DNA of 64,000 nucleotides from Streptomyces liliiviolaceus (GTDB lineage: Bacteria; Actinomycetota; Actinomycetes; Streptomycetales; Streptomycetaceae), in contig NZ_JAGPYQ010000001.1 in the NCBI RefSeq assembly GCF_018070025.1, forward strand, positions 7,006,001 through 7,070,000. Direction: 5' to 3'. Within the stretch, counting starts at the first letter, position 1. Every line of letters starts with the position of its first letter. The position numbers were made by a program, and so were the translations under genes. The notes under the pieces were generated by a model. The model worked only from the letters and a program-made list of their open reading frames with translations, searched no databases and was not told the origin of the DNA. Below are positions 47,980-57,111 of this stretch, in pieces.

Positions 47980-48818
47980 GGCTGCACCAGCCCTTCGTAC
48001 GCGTCGGGGCGGCGGTCCCGGTAGAACGCCCACTGCTGCCGGACCTCCTCGATCAGGTCGAGGTCGAGGTCGCGGACGACGAGTTCCTCGCTCTTGTCGC
48101 TCGCGGGCTCGCCGACGAACTGCCCGCGCGGGTCGACGAAGTACGACGTCCCGTAGAAGTCGTTGTCCCCGTACTCCTCCTGGCCGACCCGGTTGATCGC
48201 GGCGACGAAGTACTCGTTGGCGACGGCGGCGGCCGGCTGTTCCAGCTGCCACAGGTGGGCGGACAGCCCGCGGGAGGTCGCCGACGGGTTGTAGACGAGC
48301 TGGGCGCCGTTCAGGCCGAGCTGGCGCCAGCCCTCCGGGAAGTGGCGGTCGTAGCAGATGTAGACGCCGACCTTGCCGACCGCGGTGTCGAAGACGGGCC
48401 AGCCGAGGTTGCCCGGTTTGAAGTAGTACTTCTCCCAGAAGCCCTTGACCTGGGGGATGTGGTGCTTGCGGTACTTGCCGAGGTACGTGCCGTCGGCGTC
48501 GATGACCGCGGCGGTGTTGAAGTAGAAGCCGGACTGTTCGACCTCGAAGACCGGGACCACGACGACCATGCCGGTCTCGCGGGCGAGTTCCCGCATCCGG
48601 GTGACGGTCGGGCCGTCCGGGACGGGTTCCGCCCAGCGGTAGTGCTCGGGTTCCTGGACCTGGCAGAAGTAGGGGGCGTTGAAGACTTCCTGGAATCCGA
48701 TGATCTTCGCGCCCTGACGGGCCGCCTCGCGGGCGTGCTCCTCGTGCTTGGCGACCATGGATGCGGTGTCGCCGGTCCAGGTGGCCTGGACCAGAGCGGC
48801 GCGTACGACGTTGGCCAT
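47976..48818 (-). CDS. Nitrilase-superfamily beta-ureidopropionase-like amidohydrolase, copy 2
   Basis: The 280-residue protein has triad residues E44 (GFQEVFNAPYF), K118 (GKYRKHHIPQ) and C155 (VYICYDRHFPEG). It is a close paralogue of the protein at 44051. It should release an amino acid from its N-carbamoyl form and is coupled to the aminotransferase, so it probably supplies that enzyme's substrate. AAGGAG precedes ATG 48818. A TCTACG palindrome cluster at 48851-48877 and one CATGTTTCA at 48942 lie upstream. Confidence 0.92.
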   Translation of the reverse strand: MANVVRAALVQATWTGDTASMVAKHEEHAREAARQGAKIIGFQEVFNAPYFCQVQEPEHYRWAEPVPDGPTVTRMRELARETGMVVVVPVFEVEQSGFYFNTAAVIDADGTYLGKYRKHHIPQVKGFWEKYYFKPGNLGWPVFDTAVGKVGVYICYDRHFPEGWRQLGLNGAQLVYNPSATSRGLSAHLWQLEQPAAAVANEYFVAAINRVGQEEYGDNDFYGTSYFVDPRGQFVGEPASDKSEELVVRDLDLDLIEEVRQQWAFYRDRRPDAYEGLVQP

Positions 48819-48850
48819 GAGCTGCTCCTTCGACGTGACGTCAGAGAGCT

Positions 48851-48877
48851 TCTACGCCCGTAGACACGGGGCGTAGA
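48851..48877. promoter_or_regulatory. Clustered TCTACG half-sites upstream of amidohydrolase copy 2
   Basis: TCTACG-CC-CGTAGA (48851-48864) is a 6-2-6 palindrome. A further CGTAGA at 48872-48877 makes CTACGCC-N11-GGCGTAG a second, overlapping inverted repeat. The cluster lies 33-59 bases upstream of the ATG at 48818, a likely operator position. Confidence 0.45.
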
Positions 48878-48985
48878 GCCCTGAAAGTAAGCCTCGGCGC
48901 TGCCCTGGGCAAGACCATCGTCGTTAACCGGCGGAGTCGATCATGTTTCACACCCCGGTGGGTGAGTGGGACGGCGTCCGACGCC

Positions 48986-50584
48986 TCAGGCCGTGTAGCC
49001 GGCGACGCGCAGGGCGTGGATCAGATCCCAGTAGCGCTGTTCCGAGACGTCGCGCGCCGCATCCAGCAGGAGCGGGGCGAGGAACTGCGGGTCGGCGTCG
49101 ATGCTGCGGGCGGCTTCCTCCGGGGTGCGGACGCGGACGTACGCGTCCAGCAGGGCGCGGACCTCGCGGTGCCGCCCCTCCTCGACGAGGCCCAGGACCG
49201 CCTCGCCTATCTCGGGGGCGGGGCGTGCGACGCCCTGCCGCAGCATCTGCCGGCCGTCGGCGGTGCGTCCGGCGGCCACCAGCGCGTCGGCCGCGGCGAC
49301 CAGCCGGTCGGCGGGCAGCGAGACCGCCTCCCAGAGGAGGGAGGCCCAGTCGGCGTCGAGTCCGGCACGGTGCAGTTCGGCGGCGAGGAGCGGGAAGCGG
49401 GCGGCGGGCCAGTGGGCGGCCTCGACCAGTACGGCGTGCGCCTCGCCGGTACGGCCTTCGCCCCGCAGCCGGACCAGCGCCGCGACGGTCTCGACGGTGG
49501 CCCGCCGTGCCTCGTCGTCCAAGGCCTCACGCCACGGCGCCCGCTGCCCAGCGTCCTCGGCGGCACCTCCCGCGAACCGGGCGCCGCGGGGGCTGCGGTC
49601 CGCGGGCTGCGGCACGGGGGTCACGGGGCCGTTCGCGCCGCGTTGCGCACCCGCACGTGGGCCTGGGCCCGCACCCGTGCCTGTGCCCGCGTCCGGGTCC
49701 GGGTCCGTGTTCGCGTCCGTCATGCCGGCGAAGCGGGCGCTGCCGCGGGCGCCGCCCCGGAGGCGTCGCTTGGAGCGTTGCCTGGGCGCCGGGGCTTCGG
49801 GAGGGACGGGGTGCTCGGCGGCTCCGGACGCTTCAGGAGCTTCATGCACGTCGTGCGCTTCAGACGCGTCAGACGCTTCGTGCGTTTCAGGCGCGTCGGG
49901 ATGGGCCGCCGCGTCCTGCTGTGCCGCCCGGTCCGCGGAGGCGTCGCGCCAGAGGCCGGACCAGTCGTCCTCGTCGGGCGCCGAACGCTGTGCGCCCGGG
50001 CGCGGGGCGGCTGCCCGGGCCGCCGTTCGGCCGGGGTCACGGCCGTCGTTGCCGCTCCGGGCGCGCCCGCCCACCGTCCGCCGGTCCAACTCGTCGATAC
50101 GGGAACGGATTTCGGCACAACGGGCGGTCGCACGTTCGTGGTCGTCGCGGGCCCAGGCGAGATCGAGACGGAGGGAGTCGCCCTCCTCCTGGGTGGTGGC
50201 CGCGGGGAGCGAACGCCCCAGTTCCGAGAGCCGTTCGGCGGCGTAACGCTGTTCGCGCAGCATGACGTCGAGCCGGTCGCCGAGAGCGTCACGACCGCCG
50301 GGCCGCGCGTCGTACGCGGCGAGGGAGGCGGCGTGCAGGGCCCGGGCCCGCTCGGTCTCCTGAGCCGCGGCCCGGTCGCCGTACTCGGCGCCCAGGTCCT
50401 GGAGGATGGCCTCCACGACGTCCCAGGGCGGCACTTCCCAGCCGTCCAGGCAGGCCCGCATACCGTCGGGGTCGCGCTGCCAGAACACCCCGCACCAGCC
50501 GCCGCCCTGATCGAGCCGGGACAGCAGGCCGGTGAGGTAGTGCGCGAACTCCCGTACTTGGTCCGGGAGTTGTTCCACTGTCAT
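48986..50584 (-). CDS. Long hypothetical protein with low-complexity middle
   Basis: The 532-residue protein has an N-terminal helical part (residues 1-175). That part holds a WCGVFWQRDPDGMRACLDGW segment and a coiled-coil-like stretch (LAWARDDHERATARCAEIRS). A long acidic Ala/Pro/Glu/Asp-rich linker follows (about 180-340) carrying two copies of an ARFAG motif (GSARFAGM and RGARFAGG). The C-terminal third is helical (340-532; RPAPEIGEAVLGLVEEGRHR). No enzyme motif is seen. Actinomycete proteins of this layout are annotated as hypothetical or UL36-like. ATG 50584 is preferred over GTG 50593 on ribosome-site spacing. It stands alone. Confidence 0.75.
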   Translation of the reverse strand: MTVEQLPDQVREFAHYLTGLLSRLDQGGGWCGVFWQRDPDGMRACLDGWEVPPWDVVEAILQDLGAEYGDRAAAQETERARALHAASLAAYDARPGGRDALGDRLDVMLREQRYAAERLSELGRSLPAATTQEEGDSLRLDLAWARDDHERATARCAEIRSRIDELDRRTVGGRARSGNDGRDPGRTAARAAAPRPGAQRSAPDEDDWSGLWRDASADRAAQQDAAAHPDAPETHEASDASEAHDVHEAPEASGAAEHPVPPEAPAPRQRSKRRLRGGARGSARFAGMTDANTDPDPDAGTGTGAGPGPRAGAQRGANGPVTPVPQPADRSPRGARFAGGAAEDAGQRAPWREALDDEARRATVETVAALVRLRGEGRTGEAHAVLVEAAHWPAARFPLLAAELHRAGLDADWASLLWEAVSLPADRLVAAADALVAAGRTADGRQMLRQGVARPAPEIGEAVLGLVEEGRHREVRALLDAYVRVRTPEEAARSIDADPQFLAPLLLDAARDVSEQRYWDLIHALRVAGYTA

Positions 50585-50719
50585 TGCGTTCACCCCACGC
50601 CGGACCGGAGTACTCCAATATGGCAGAAAACACCATCCGTGTTACGGAAGCGCTACGACGAGTTTTCGACCTGGACGCAGAGTGCGGTTACCACCCCGGA
50701 ACGTGAGGTGAGAGTGGCC

Positions 50720-52531
50720 CTACGGCGCCGGCCGCACCACCATCGCCGAGCCGCCGCCCCTGCGTACGGTCTCCGCGGCTGCCAGCCACTTGCCGTTCGG
50801 GAGGCGTTGGACGCCCGTCGCCGCGCCGATCTCCGGGTTCTGCCGGAAACCGTGGCCGATGCCCTCCAGTTCGGTCCTCAACGGACTGTTCCACAGGCCC
50901 GGTTCGAGCTCGGTGGTCGTCTGGTTGCGCTGGCTGGCCCGCGGGGCGGCGATCGCGTCGACGAGCGGCAGGCCCCGGTCGAGGAAGCCCGTCAGCGTCT
51001 GCAGCACGGTCGTGACGATGGTCGCGCCACCGGGCGAGCCCAGTGCCACCACCGGCTTCGCGTGCCGGTCCAGGACGATCGTCGGCGAGATCGACGAGCG
51101 CGGACGCTTGCCGGGCCCGGGCAGGTTCGGATCGTGTACGGCCGGGCTCGCCGGGGCGAAGGAGAAGTCGGTCAGCTCGTTGTTGAGGAGGAACCCGCGG
51201 TCCGGGACGGTGATCCCGCTGCCGCCGGTCTGCTCGATGGTGAGCGTGTAGGCGACGACGTTGCCCCATTTGTCGGCCGCCGTCAGATGGGTCGTGTTCT
51301 CGCCCTCGTACGTCGTCGGCGCGGCCTTGCCCCCGGTCTCGCACGCCGCCGGGTCGCGCGGGTCACCCGGCGCCAGCGGGCTCGTGAGCACCGCGTCGTC
51401 CTTGATCAGGCACTCGCGCGAGTCGGCGAACCGCTGCGACAGCAGTTCCTTCGTCGGTACGTCCTCGAAGGCGGGGTCGCCCACCCAGCGGCCCCGGTCC
51501 GCGAAGGCGATCCGGCTCGCCTCGATGTACCGGTGCAGGTACTGGACGTCGGAGGCCTTCGAAAGGTCGGTGTTCTCAAGGATGTTGAGCGCCTCACCGA
51601 CCGTGGTGCCACCGGAGGAGGAGGGCGCGATGGAGTAGACACCCAGACCGCGGTACGAGGTCTTCGTGGGCGCCTGCCGCTTCGCCCGGTACTTCGCCAG
51701 GTCCTTCAGCGTCAGGTCGCCCGGGCGGGCGTTGTATCCCGAAGCGGGGTCCACCGGCGGCTCGTTGACGGTGTCGACGATGTCCTCGGCCAGTTCGCCG
51801 CGGTAGAGGGCGCCCACCCCCTTGCGGCCCAACTCCTGGTACGTACGGGCCAGGTCGGGGTTCTTGAACGTCGAGCCGACCACCGGCAGCGCGCCGCCCG
51901 GCAGGAACAGGTCGGCCGTGTCGGGGAAGTTCCGGAACCGCGCCTCGTTGGACTCGGTCTGCGAGCGGAACGTGGCGTCGACGGTGAACCCGTCCCGCGC
52001 CAGCCGCTCCGCGGGCTCCAGCAGCGGCCCGAGCCGTTTGCTGCCCCAACTGTCCAGCGCCGTCTGCCAGGTGGCCGGAGTGCCGGGCGTGCCCACGCCC
52101 AGGCCGCTGGTCACCGCGTCGGCGAACGGGATCGGCTGGCCGTTCTCCAGGAAGAGCCCCGAGTCGGCCGTCAGGGGCGCCGTCTCGCGCCCGTCGATCG
52201 TGTGCACCGTACGGGACTTGGCGTCGTAGTAGACGAAGTAGCCGCCTCCGCCGATGCCCGACGAGTACGGCTCGGTGACGCCGAGGGCCGCCGCCGTGGC
52301 GACGGCCGCGTCGACCGCGTTGCCGCCCTTGCGGAGGATCTCCACACCAGCCGCCGAGGCGTCCGCGTCGACGCTCGCGACGGCTCCGCCGTATCCGACG
52401 GCCACCGGCACCTTCCCGGCCGGGCCCGACCCGTTCCCCGCGGTCCCCGCGGAGGGCGGTGCCGCCCCCACCGACACCACAGCGGCCGACACCGCCAGCA
52501 CAGCAAGTCTCCGCGCGACCGAGCGCCCCAT
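50720..52531 (-). CDS. ggt: Secreted gamma-glutamyltransferase
   Basis: The 603-residue protein has a signal peptide (MGRSVARRLAVLAVSAAVVS) and the GGT sequence order: KGGNAVDAAVATAAALGVTEPYSSGIGGGG and IDGRETAPLTA. Next comes the autoprocessing site YEGENTTHLTAADKWGN, where T of TTHL is the expected catalytic threonine. PGKRPRSSISPTIV and ALGSPGGATIVTTVLQ form the substrate loop. It cleaves gamma-glutamyl peptides such as glutathione outside the membrane. It is clearly of the classic GGT type, unlike the leaderless homologue at 33263. Confidence 0.93.
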   Translation of the reverse strand: MGRSVARRLAVLAVSAAVVSVGAAPPSAGTAGNGSGPAGKVPVAVGYGGAVASVDADASAAGVEILRKGGNAVDAAVATAAALGVTEPYSSGIGGGGYFVYYDAKSRTVHTIDGRETAPLTADSGLFLENGQPIPFADAVTSGLGVGTPGTPATWQTALDSWGSKRLGPLLEPAERLARDGFTVDATFRSQTESNEARFRNFPDTADLFLPGGALPVVGSTFKNPDLARTYQELGRKGVGALYRGELAEDIVDTVNEPPVDPASGYNARPGDLTLKDLAKYRAKRQAPTKTSYRGLGVYSIAPSSSGGTTVGEALNILENTDLSKASDVQYLHRYIEASRIAFADRGRWVGDPAFEDVPTKELLSQRFADSRECLIKDDAVLTSPLAPGDPRDPAACETGGKAAPTTYEGENTTHLTAADKWGNVVAYTLTIEQTGGSGITVPDRGFLLNNELTDFSFAPASPAVHDPNLPGPGKRPRSSISPTIVLDRHAKPVVALGSPGGATIVTTVLQTLTGFLDRGLPLVDAIAAPRASQRNQTTTELEPGLWNSPLRTELEGIGHGFRQNPEIGAATGVQRLPNGKWLAAAETVRRGGGSAMVVRPAP

Positions 52532-52635
52532 CAGTACCTCCAGTCAGCGATTCCCCGCGCAGCGTAACTTCCGCAGCATGGCCGCGTCAGGTGCCTCTCG
52601 AACACGGATGCGCTTGCCCGCTAACATGCGCGCCC

Positions 52636-53394
52636 ATGACTGACGACGTGCGCAACATCGTCCTCGGAGTGATCGCGGCGGGCCTCAGCGCCTCGCTGGG
52701 CTGGCTCGCCCGGACCTACCTGTGGAAGCGCAAGCTCCGCCGCAAGCAGGCCTTCTTCGGGCTGCCCGACCACTCCGAGTCGCTGCTCGTGGTCAACCGC
52801 GACGCCGGCAGTCCCGATCTGGCGGTGCACCGCTACGACGTGTTCGCGCTCCTGGAGCTGTCCGCGCTCATCAAGGACTGCAACGCGCACGCCGACGTGA
52901 TCACCCAGGACGCGGCCCGGCAGGGCTTCGGGGAGCGCACGGAGTTCTGTGTCGGCGGCCCGGGGTCCAACCGCCGCATGGCCGCCCATATGCAGGCCAT
53001 GCTGCCGGGTGTGCGCGTGAACGTCGATCCGGAGCCGGGTCCGGACCGTCTGGCGTTCCAGATAGGCAGCGAGCGCCACCGTATGCAGCCCGGGGTGGCC
53101 GAGTACGTCCTGCTCGCGCGGCTCACCGCCGGGCAGCCGGGCCTCGGCAGGCCCGTGTTCCTCTTCTGCGGGCAGCGCGCGATCACCAACCAGGCGGCGA
53201 CCCGCTATCTGGCCCGCAACCACGAGCGGCTGTACCGCAAGCACGGCGACAGCTCCTTCGCGCTGCTTCTGAAGGTCGTGAACTCCCAGGCGTACGGGCC
53301 GGATGTCGTCGAGCTGGTCGCGGACGTCACCCGCGCCGCGCAGACCCCCCTGCCCGAGGGCGCCACCCGGACCACCCATCGTGCCGGGCAGTAG
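52636..53394 (+). CDS. Membrane-anchored hypothetical protein
   Basis: The 252-residue protein starts at ATG 52636 and has one N-terminal transmembrane segment (residues about 6-24, IVLGVIAAGLSASLGWLART). A basic stop-transfer stretch follows (WKRKLRRKQ), so most of the protein should be cytoplasmic. The soluble part looks alpha/beta and has VLLARLTAGQPGLGRPVFLF and a glycine-rich FCVGGPGSNRRMAAHMQAML, perhaps a ligand loop. I do not recognise a family. A TAACAT hexamer lies 8 bases upstream of the start. Alone and divergent from ggt. Confidence 0.7.
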   Translation: MTDDVRNIVLGVIAAGLSASLGWLARTYLWKRKLRRKQAFFGLPDHSESLLVVNRDAGSPDLAVHRYDVFALLELSALIKDCNAHADVITQDAARQGFGERTEFCVGGPGSNRRMAAHMQAMLPGVRVNVDPEPGPDRLAFQIGSERHRMQPGVAEYVLLARLTAGQPGLGRPVFLFCGQRAITNQAATRYLARNHERLYRKHGDSSFALLLKVVNSQAYGPDVVELVADVTRAAQTPLPEGATRTTHRAGQ

Positions 53395-53523
53395 GGCGGT
53401 GGCGAGGGGAGCACAACCCGACCGGCGCAGCTGACCTTCTTCTCACCAGCGGCCGACGTACGTGTCGGTCCCGCTGCGTGAGCAGTGATCCCCGGCTGCC
53501 GCCGGACGGGCCATTGCCCCTCG

Positions 53524-53724
53524 CTACCGCGTGCCCGGCAGCAGCGTCCCTGGGTCGGCCGAGGCGCCTTCGACAGCCTCTGTCACCGCGGGGATGAACG
53601 ACAAAGCGTAGTCGAGACCGGGCGTGGCCCGTCCCCCGGCATGGCGGAAGTCCTCACCGGCACCGAAGCGCGGAACCGATGTCGGTTCAGGGCGTACACG
53701 TGCCGCACGTGCCGTACGGGTCAT
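53524..53724 (-). CDS. Possible small protein downstream of the orphan ABC ATPase
   Basis: A 66-residue frame starts at ATG 53724 behind GGGGGAG with good spacing, 16 bases after the ATPase stop. The composition is protein-like (PRFGAGEDFRHAGGRATPGL, then DYALSFIPAVTEAVEGASAD), with no signal peptide or known motif. Normally a substrate-binding protein gene follows this kind of ATPase gene; this one does not match that. It could be a real small gene or a relic of a lost neighbour. The 53395-53523 stretch shows no gene. Confidence 0.35.
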   Translation of the reverse strand: MTRTARAARVRPEPTSVPRFGAGEDFRHAGGRATPGLDYALSFIPAVTEAVEGASADPGTLLPGTR

Positions 53725-53740
53725 GATCACGCTCCCCCGC

Positions 53741-54484
<744 letters not shown>

Positions 54485-54611
54485 GCTCAGCCCTACCCAC
54501 TCTCAGCAGTGTCGCGATTGCGGCAAACTATCCAGACGAGGATGGACTTAATACACGACACGCACTTTTCGGGCATTAGCCGTATTTACTCCGCCGGTAC
54601 AGGCCAGAGTT

Positions 54612-55052
54612 TCACGCTTCCGCAACCTCGGCGTACAGCTGCGAGAGTTCGGGGACACCGCTGGCCGCCCATTCGCGACCCGATACGACCACGTCGATCT
54701 CCCGGCCCGACACCAGCCGCACCACCGGCTGACCGTTGGGCCACACCTCCCAGAGCGCGCCGGGCACCGTCCGCACGATGACCGTGCCGAGGTAGAGGCC
54801 GGCGTCGTTGCCGAGCCAGGGCAGGCTCTCCTCGTCGTCGCGCCAGCGGGGCAGCAGCTGGTCGAGCGCCTCCAACGAGGCGACGGTGTCGTCCAGTTCG
54901 ATCCCCGCCTGATGGGCCTGGGAGCGGAGCAGTTCGCATTCGGAGAGAAGTTCGGCCACCCCCTCGTGGTCGCTCTCGCTGTCGGAGAAGACCGCGACCC
55001 CGTGGGCGGGGCCTCGCTTCTTGCGCCAGTTACCCAGGAAAGGGATGTTCAT
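54612..55052 (-). CDS. Small hypothetical protein, DUF6278-like
   Basis: The 146-residue protein starts MNIPFLGNWRKKRGPAHGVA. Helical segments follow (HEGVAELLSECELLRSQAHQ, then AGIELDDTVASLEALDQLLP), then a beta-rich half (YLGTVIVRTVPGALWEVWPN, VSGREIDVVVSGREWAASG). This matches the small Streptomyces family annotated DUF6278 as far as I can judge. No signal peptide or membrane segment. It lies 127 bases upstream of the ABC ATPase gene on the same strand. Function unknown. Confidence 0.7.
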   Translation of the reverse strand: MNIPFLGNWRKKRGPAHGVAVFSDSESDHEGVAELLSECELLRSQAHQAGIELDDTVASLEALDQLLPRWRDDEESLPWLGNDAGLYLGTVIVRTVPGALWEVWPNGQPVVRLVSGREIDVVVSGREWAASGVPELSQLYAEVAEA

Positions 55053-55204
55053 ACACCCAGCCTTTCATCCATATCGCCCACCGCACCACAGGGCGCGCGG
55101 AACCCCTGTTCCCAGGGAGTTCGCGCGCAGTTCGCGCCTGCCTCATTGACGGGTCCTCGTCGTCTCCTTAGCTTCACGGTGCATCCTGAGCGGGAGGAGT
55201 CGGT

Positions 55205-57022
55205 GTGCGCCGACGCGTGTGGAGTACCACCGTTGCGCTGACGCTGCTGTCGGTGCTGACGGCCGCGGTTCCGGCGACGGCCGCGGTCCCGGCGGCAGGC
55301 GCGGCCATCGCGACGGCCGCGCCGCAGGTTGGGGAGCGGCCGCTGCCCCTGGAGCGGCTCTTCGACAACACGGCCGTGAGCGACGACACGCGGCCCGCCG
55401 GGGCGGACTTCGACGGCTCGGGCCGTTCCCTGTCGGCGCAGGACCTGACCGCCGCCGGCTGGACACCGGGACGCACACTGACGGTCCAGGGCGCCCGGCT
55501 GACCTGGCCCCGCCGCGCCCCGGACCGGCCCGACAACGTACGCGCGGACGGCCAGTCCGTACGGGTACGCGGCCACGGTGACGCGCTCGCCTTCCTGGTC
55601 GCGGGCACGGGCGGCGAGGAGGAGAGCGGCACGGGCGTGGTGCGCTACCTCGACGGGACCAGCTCCTCGTACCGGCTCGGCGCGGCGGACTGGCGCGGCG
55701 GCCCGCTCGCCACCAAGGCCGTGGCCCTCCCCCACGTCAACACCCCGGACGGTCAACTCGCCGAGAAGGCACGGCTGTACGTGGTGACCGTGCCGCTCGC
55801 CCGAGGGCGCGCGGTGGACTCCGTGGAGCTGCCGGACAACGACGACCTGCATGTGTTCGCCCTGTCTGTACGCTCCGACAGCCCCGGCTGGACGGGGAGT
55901 TGGGCCGCGTCGACGTCCGGCTACCCGGCCGTCGGGCCGTGGACGGACCGGACCCTGCGTCTGGTGGTGCACACCTCGGCGGGCGGGCCACGGGTACGGA
56001 TCCGGCTCGACAACACCTTCGCCGCCGCGCCCGTACGGATCGGGAGCGCGACGGTCGCCGTGCAGGAGTCCGGGGCGAGCCCGCGCGGCGTACCCGTGCC
56101 GCTGTCCTTCGGGGGCGCCGCAGGTACCGAAATCCCCGCGGGGGCGCAGGCGTTCAGCGATCCGCTGGGCTTCGACGTGCCCGCGGACGGCAATCTCCTG
56201 GTGAGCTTCCATCTGCCGTCAACGGTGGCGGCGGCGCCCGTGCACAGCCTGGCCGTACAGCAGTCGTACGTCAGCGAGCCCGGCGACCACGCCGGAGACA
56301 CCGCCCCGGACGCGTACACCTCGACGATCCTCAACTGGCCGCTGCTGACCGGTGTCGACGTGGGGGACGGGCCGGGCGGTGGGCCGGGGTCCGTGGTGGT
56401 GCTCGGGGACTCCATCACCGACGGTGAGAAGTCGACGCGGGACGCGAACCGGCGCTGGCCCGATCTGCTGGCCGACCGGCTCCGGGAGCAGGATGTGGTG
56501 CCGCACTATGGGGTGCTCAACCAGGGGATCTCGGCGAACCGTGTGGTCACGGACCGGTACGTCGGTGACGGTGTCTCCACCGACACGGGCGGGGTGAGCG
56601 CGCTGCACCGCCTCGACCGGGACGTCCTCGCGCAGACGTCGGCGCGTACGGTCGTCGTCTTCCAGGGGATCAACGACGTCCGCTGGGGTGCGAGTGCCGA
56701 GCAGGTCGTGGAAGGGCTGCGGGAGATCGCCGAGCGGGCGCGCGGGCGGGGGCTGCGGGTGCTGGCGGCGACGATCGTGCCCTGTGCGGGGGAGGCTCGG
56801 TGCACCGCCGATGTCGACGCCCGGCGGAGCGCCGTGAACCGGTGGATCCGGTCCGGGGCGTCCGATGCCGGGTTCGACGGGGTGCTCGACTTCGATGCGG
56901 TGTTGCGGGATCCGGGGGATCCTGCGCGGCTTCTTCCTGTCTATGACAGTGGAGACCATCTGCATCCTGGCGATGCGGGGCTTGCTGCGCTGGCTTCGTC
57001 CGTGGATCTGGGGTTGTTGTAG
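55205..57022 (+). CDS. Secreted SGNH/GDSL-family hydrolase
   Basis: The 605-residue protein has a signal peptide ending near ATAAVPAAG. A roughly 330-residue beta-rich N-terminal half of uncertain family follows (LRLVVHTSAGGPRVRIRLDN). The C-terminal SGNH hydrolase (about 395-600) has block I VVVLGDSITDGEKS, block II NQGISANR, block III FQGINDVRWG and block V HLHPGD. These supply the catalytic Ser, Gly, Asn and Asp/His. It is likely an extracellular esterase or carbohydrate esterase. GTG 55205 follows GGGAGGAG. It ends next to REP-like copy F. Confidence 0.88.
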   Translation: MRRRVWSTTVALTLLSVLTAAVPATAAVPAAGAAIATAAPQVGERPLPLERLFDNTAVSDDTRPAGADFDGSGRSLSAQDLTAAGWTPGRTLTVQGARLTWPRRAPDRPDNVRADGQSVRVRGHGDALAFLVAGTGGEEESGTGVVRYLDGTSSSYRLGAADWRGGPLATKAVALPHVNTPDGQLAEKARLYVVTVPLARGRAVDSVELPDNDDLHVFALSVRSDSPGWTGSWAASTSGYPAVGPWTDRTLRLVVHTSAGGPRVRIRLDNTFAAAPVRIGSATVAVQESGASPRGVPVPLSFGGAAGTEIPAGAQAFSDPLGFDVPADGNLLVSFHLPSTVAAAPVHSLAVQQSYVSEPGDHAGDTAPDAYTSTILNWPLLTGVDVGDGPGGGPGSVVVLGDSITDGEKSTRDANRRWPDLLADRLREQDVVPHYGVLNQGISANRVVTDRYVGDGVSTDTGGVSALHRLDRDVLAQTSARTVVVFQGINDVRWGASAEQVVEGLREIAERARGRGLRVLAATIVPCAGEARCTADVDARRSAVNRWIRSGASDAGFDGVLDFDAVLRDPGDPARLLPVYDSGDHLHPGDAGLAALASSVDLGLL

Positions 57023-57058
57023 GCGGGGGTCTTCTGGGGCCGGCCAGGTTGTGGGTCG

Positions 57059-57111
57059 GGTGCGGGTCGGATGTGGCTGGGCGCGCCGTTCCCCGCGCCC
57101 CTTACGGGGCT
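57059..57111 (-). repeat. REP-like intergenic repeat, copy F
   Basis: The sequence from GGGTGCGGGTCGGATGTGGC onward is followed by CGTTCCCCGCGCCCCTTACG and GGGC. It carries the same GCCCC-TTAC-GGGGC hairpin as copy E. It lies between the convergent stops of the SGNH hydrolase and exonuclease III genes, and its hairpin reaches the latter's stop codon. Confidence 0.8.

Noticed and set aside
50633..50650. Inverted repeat TCCGT-GTT-ACGGA upstream of the hypothetical gene at 48986
   Set aside because: The arms are only 5 bases and could occur by chance in this composition; no second copy was seen.
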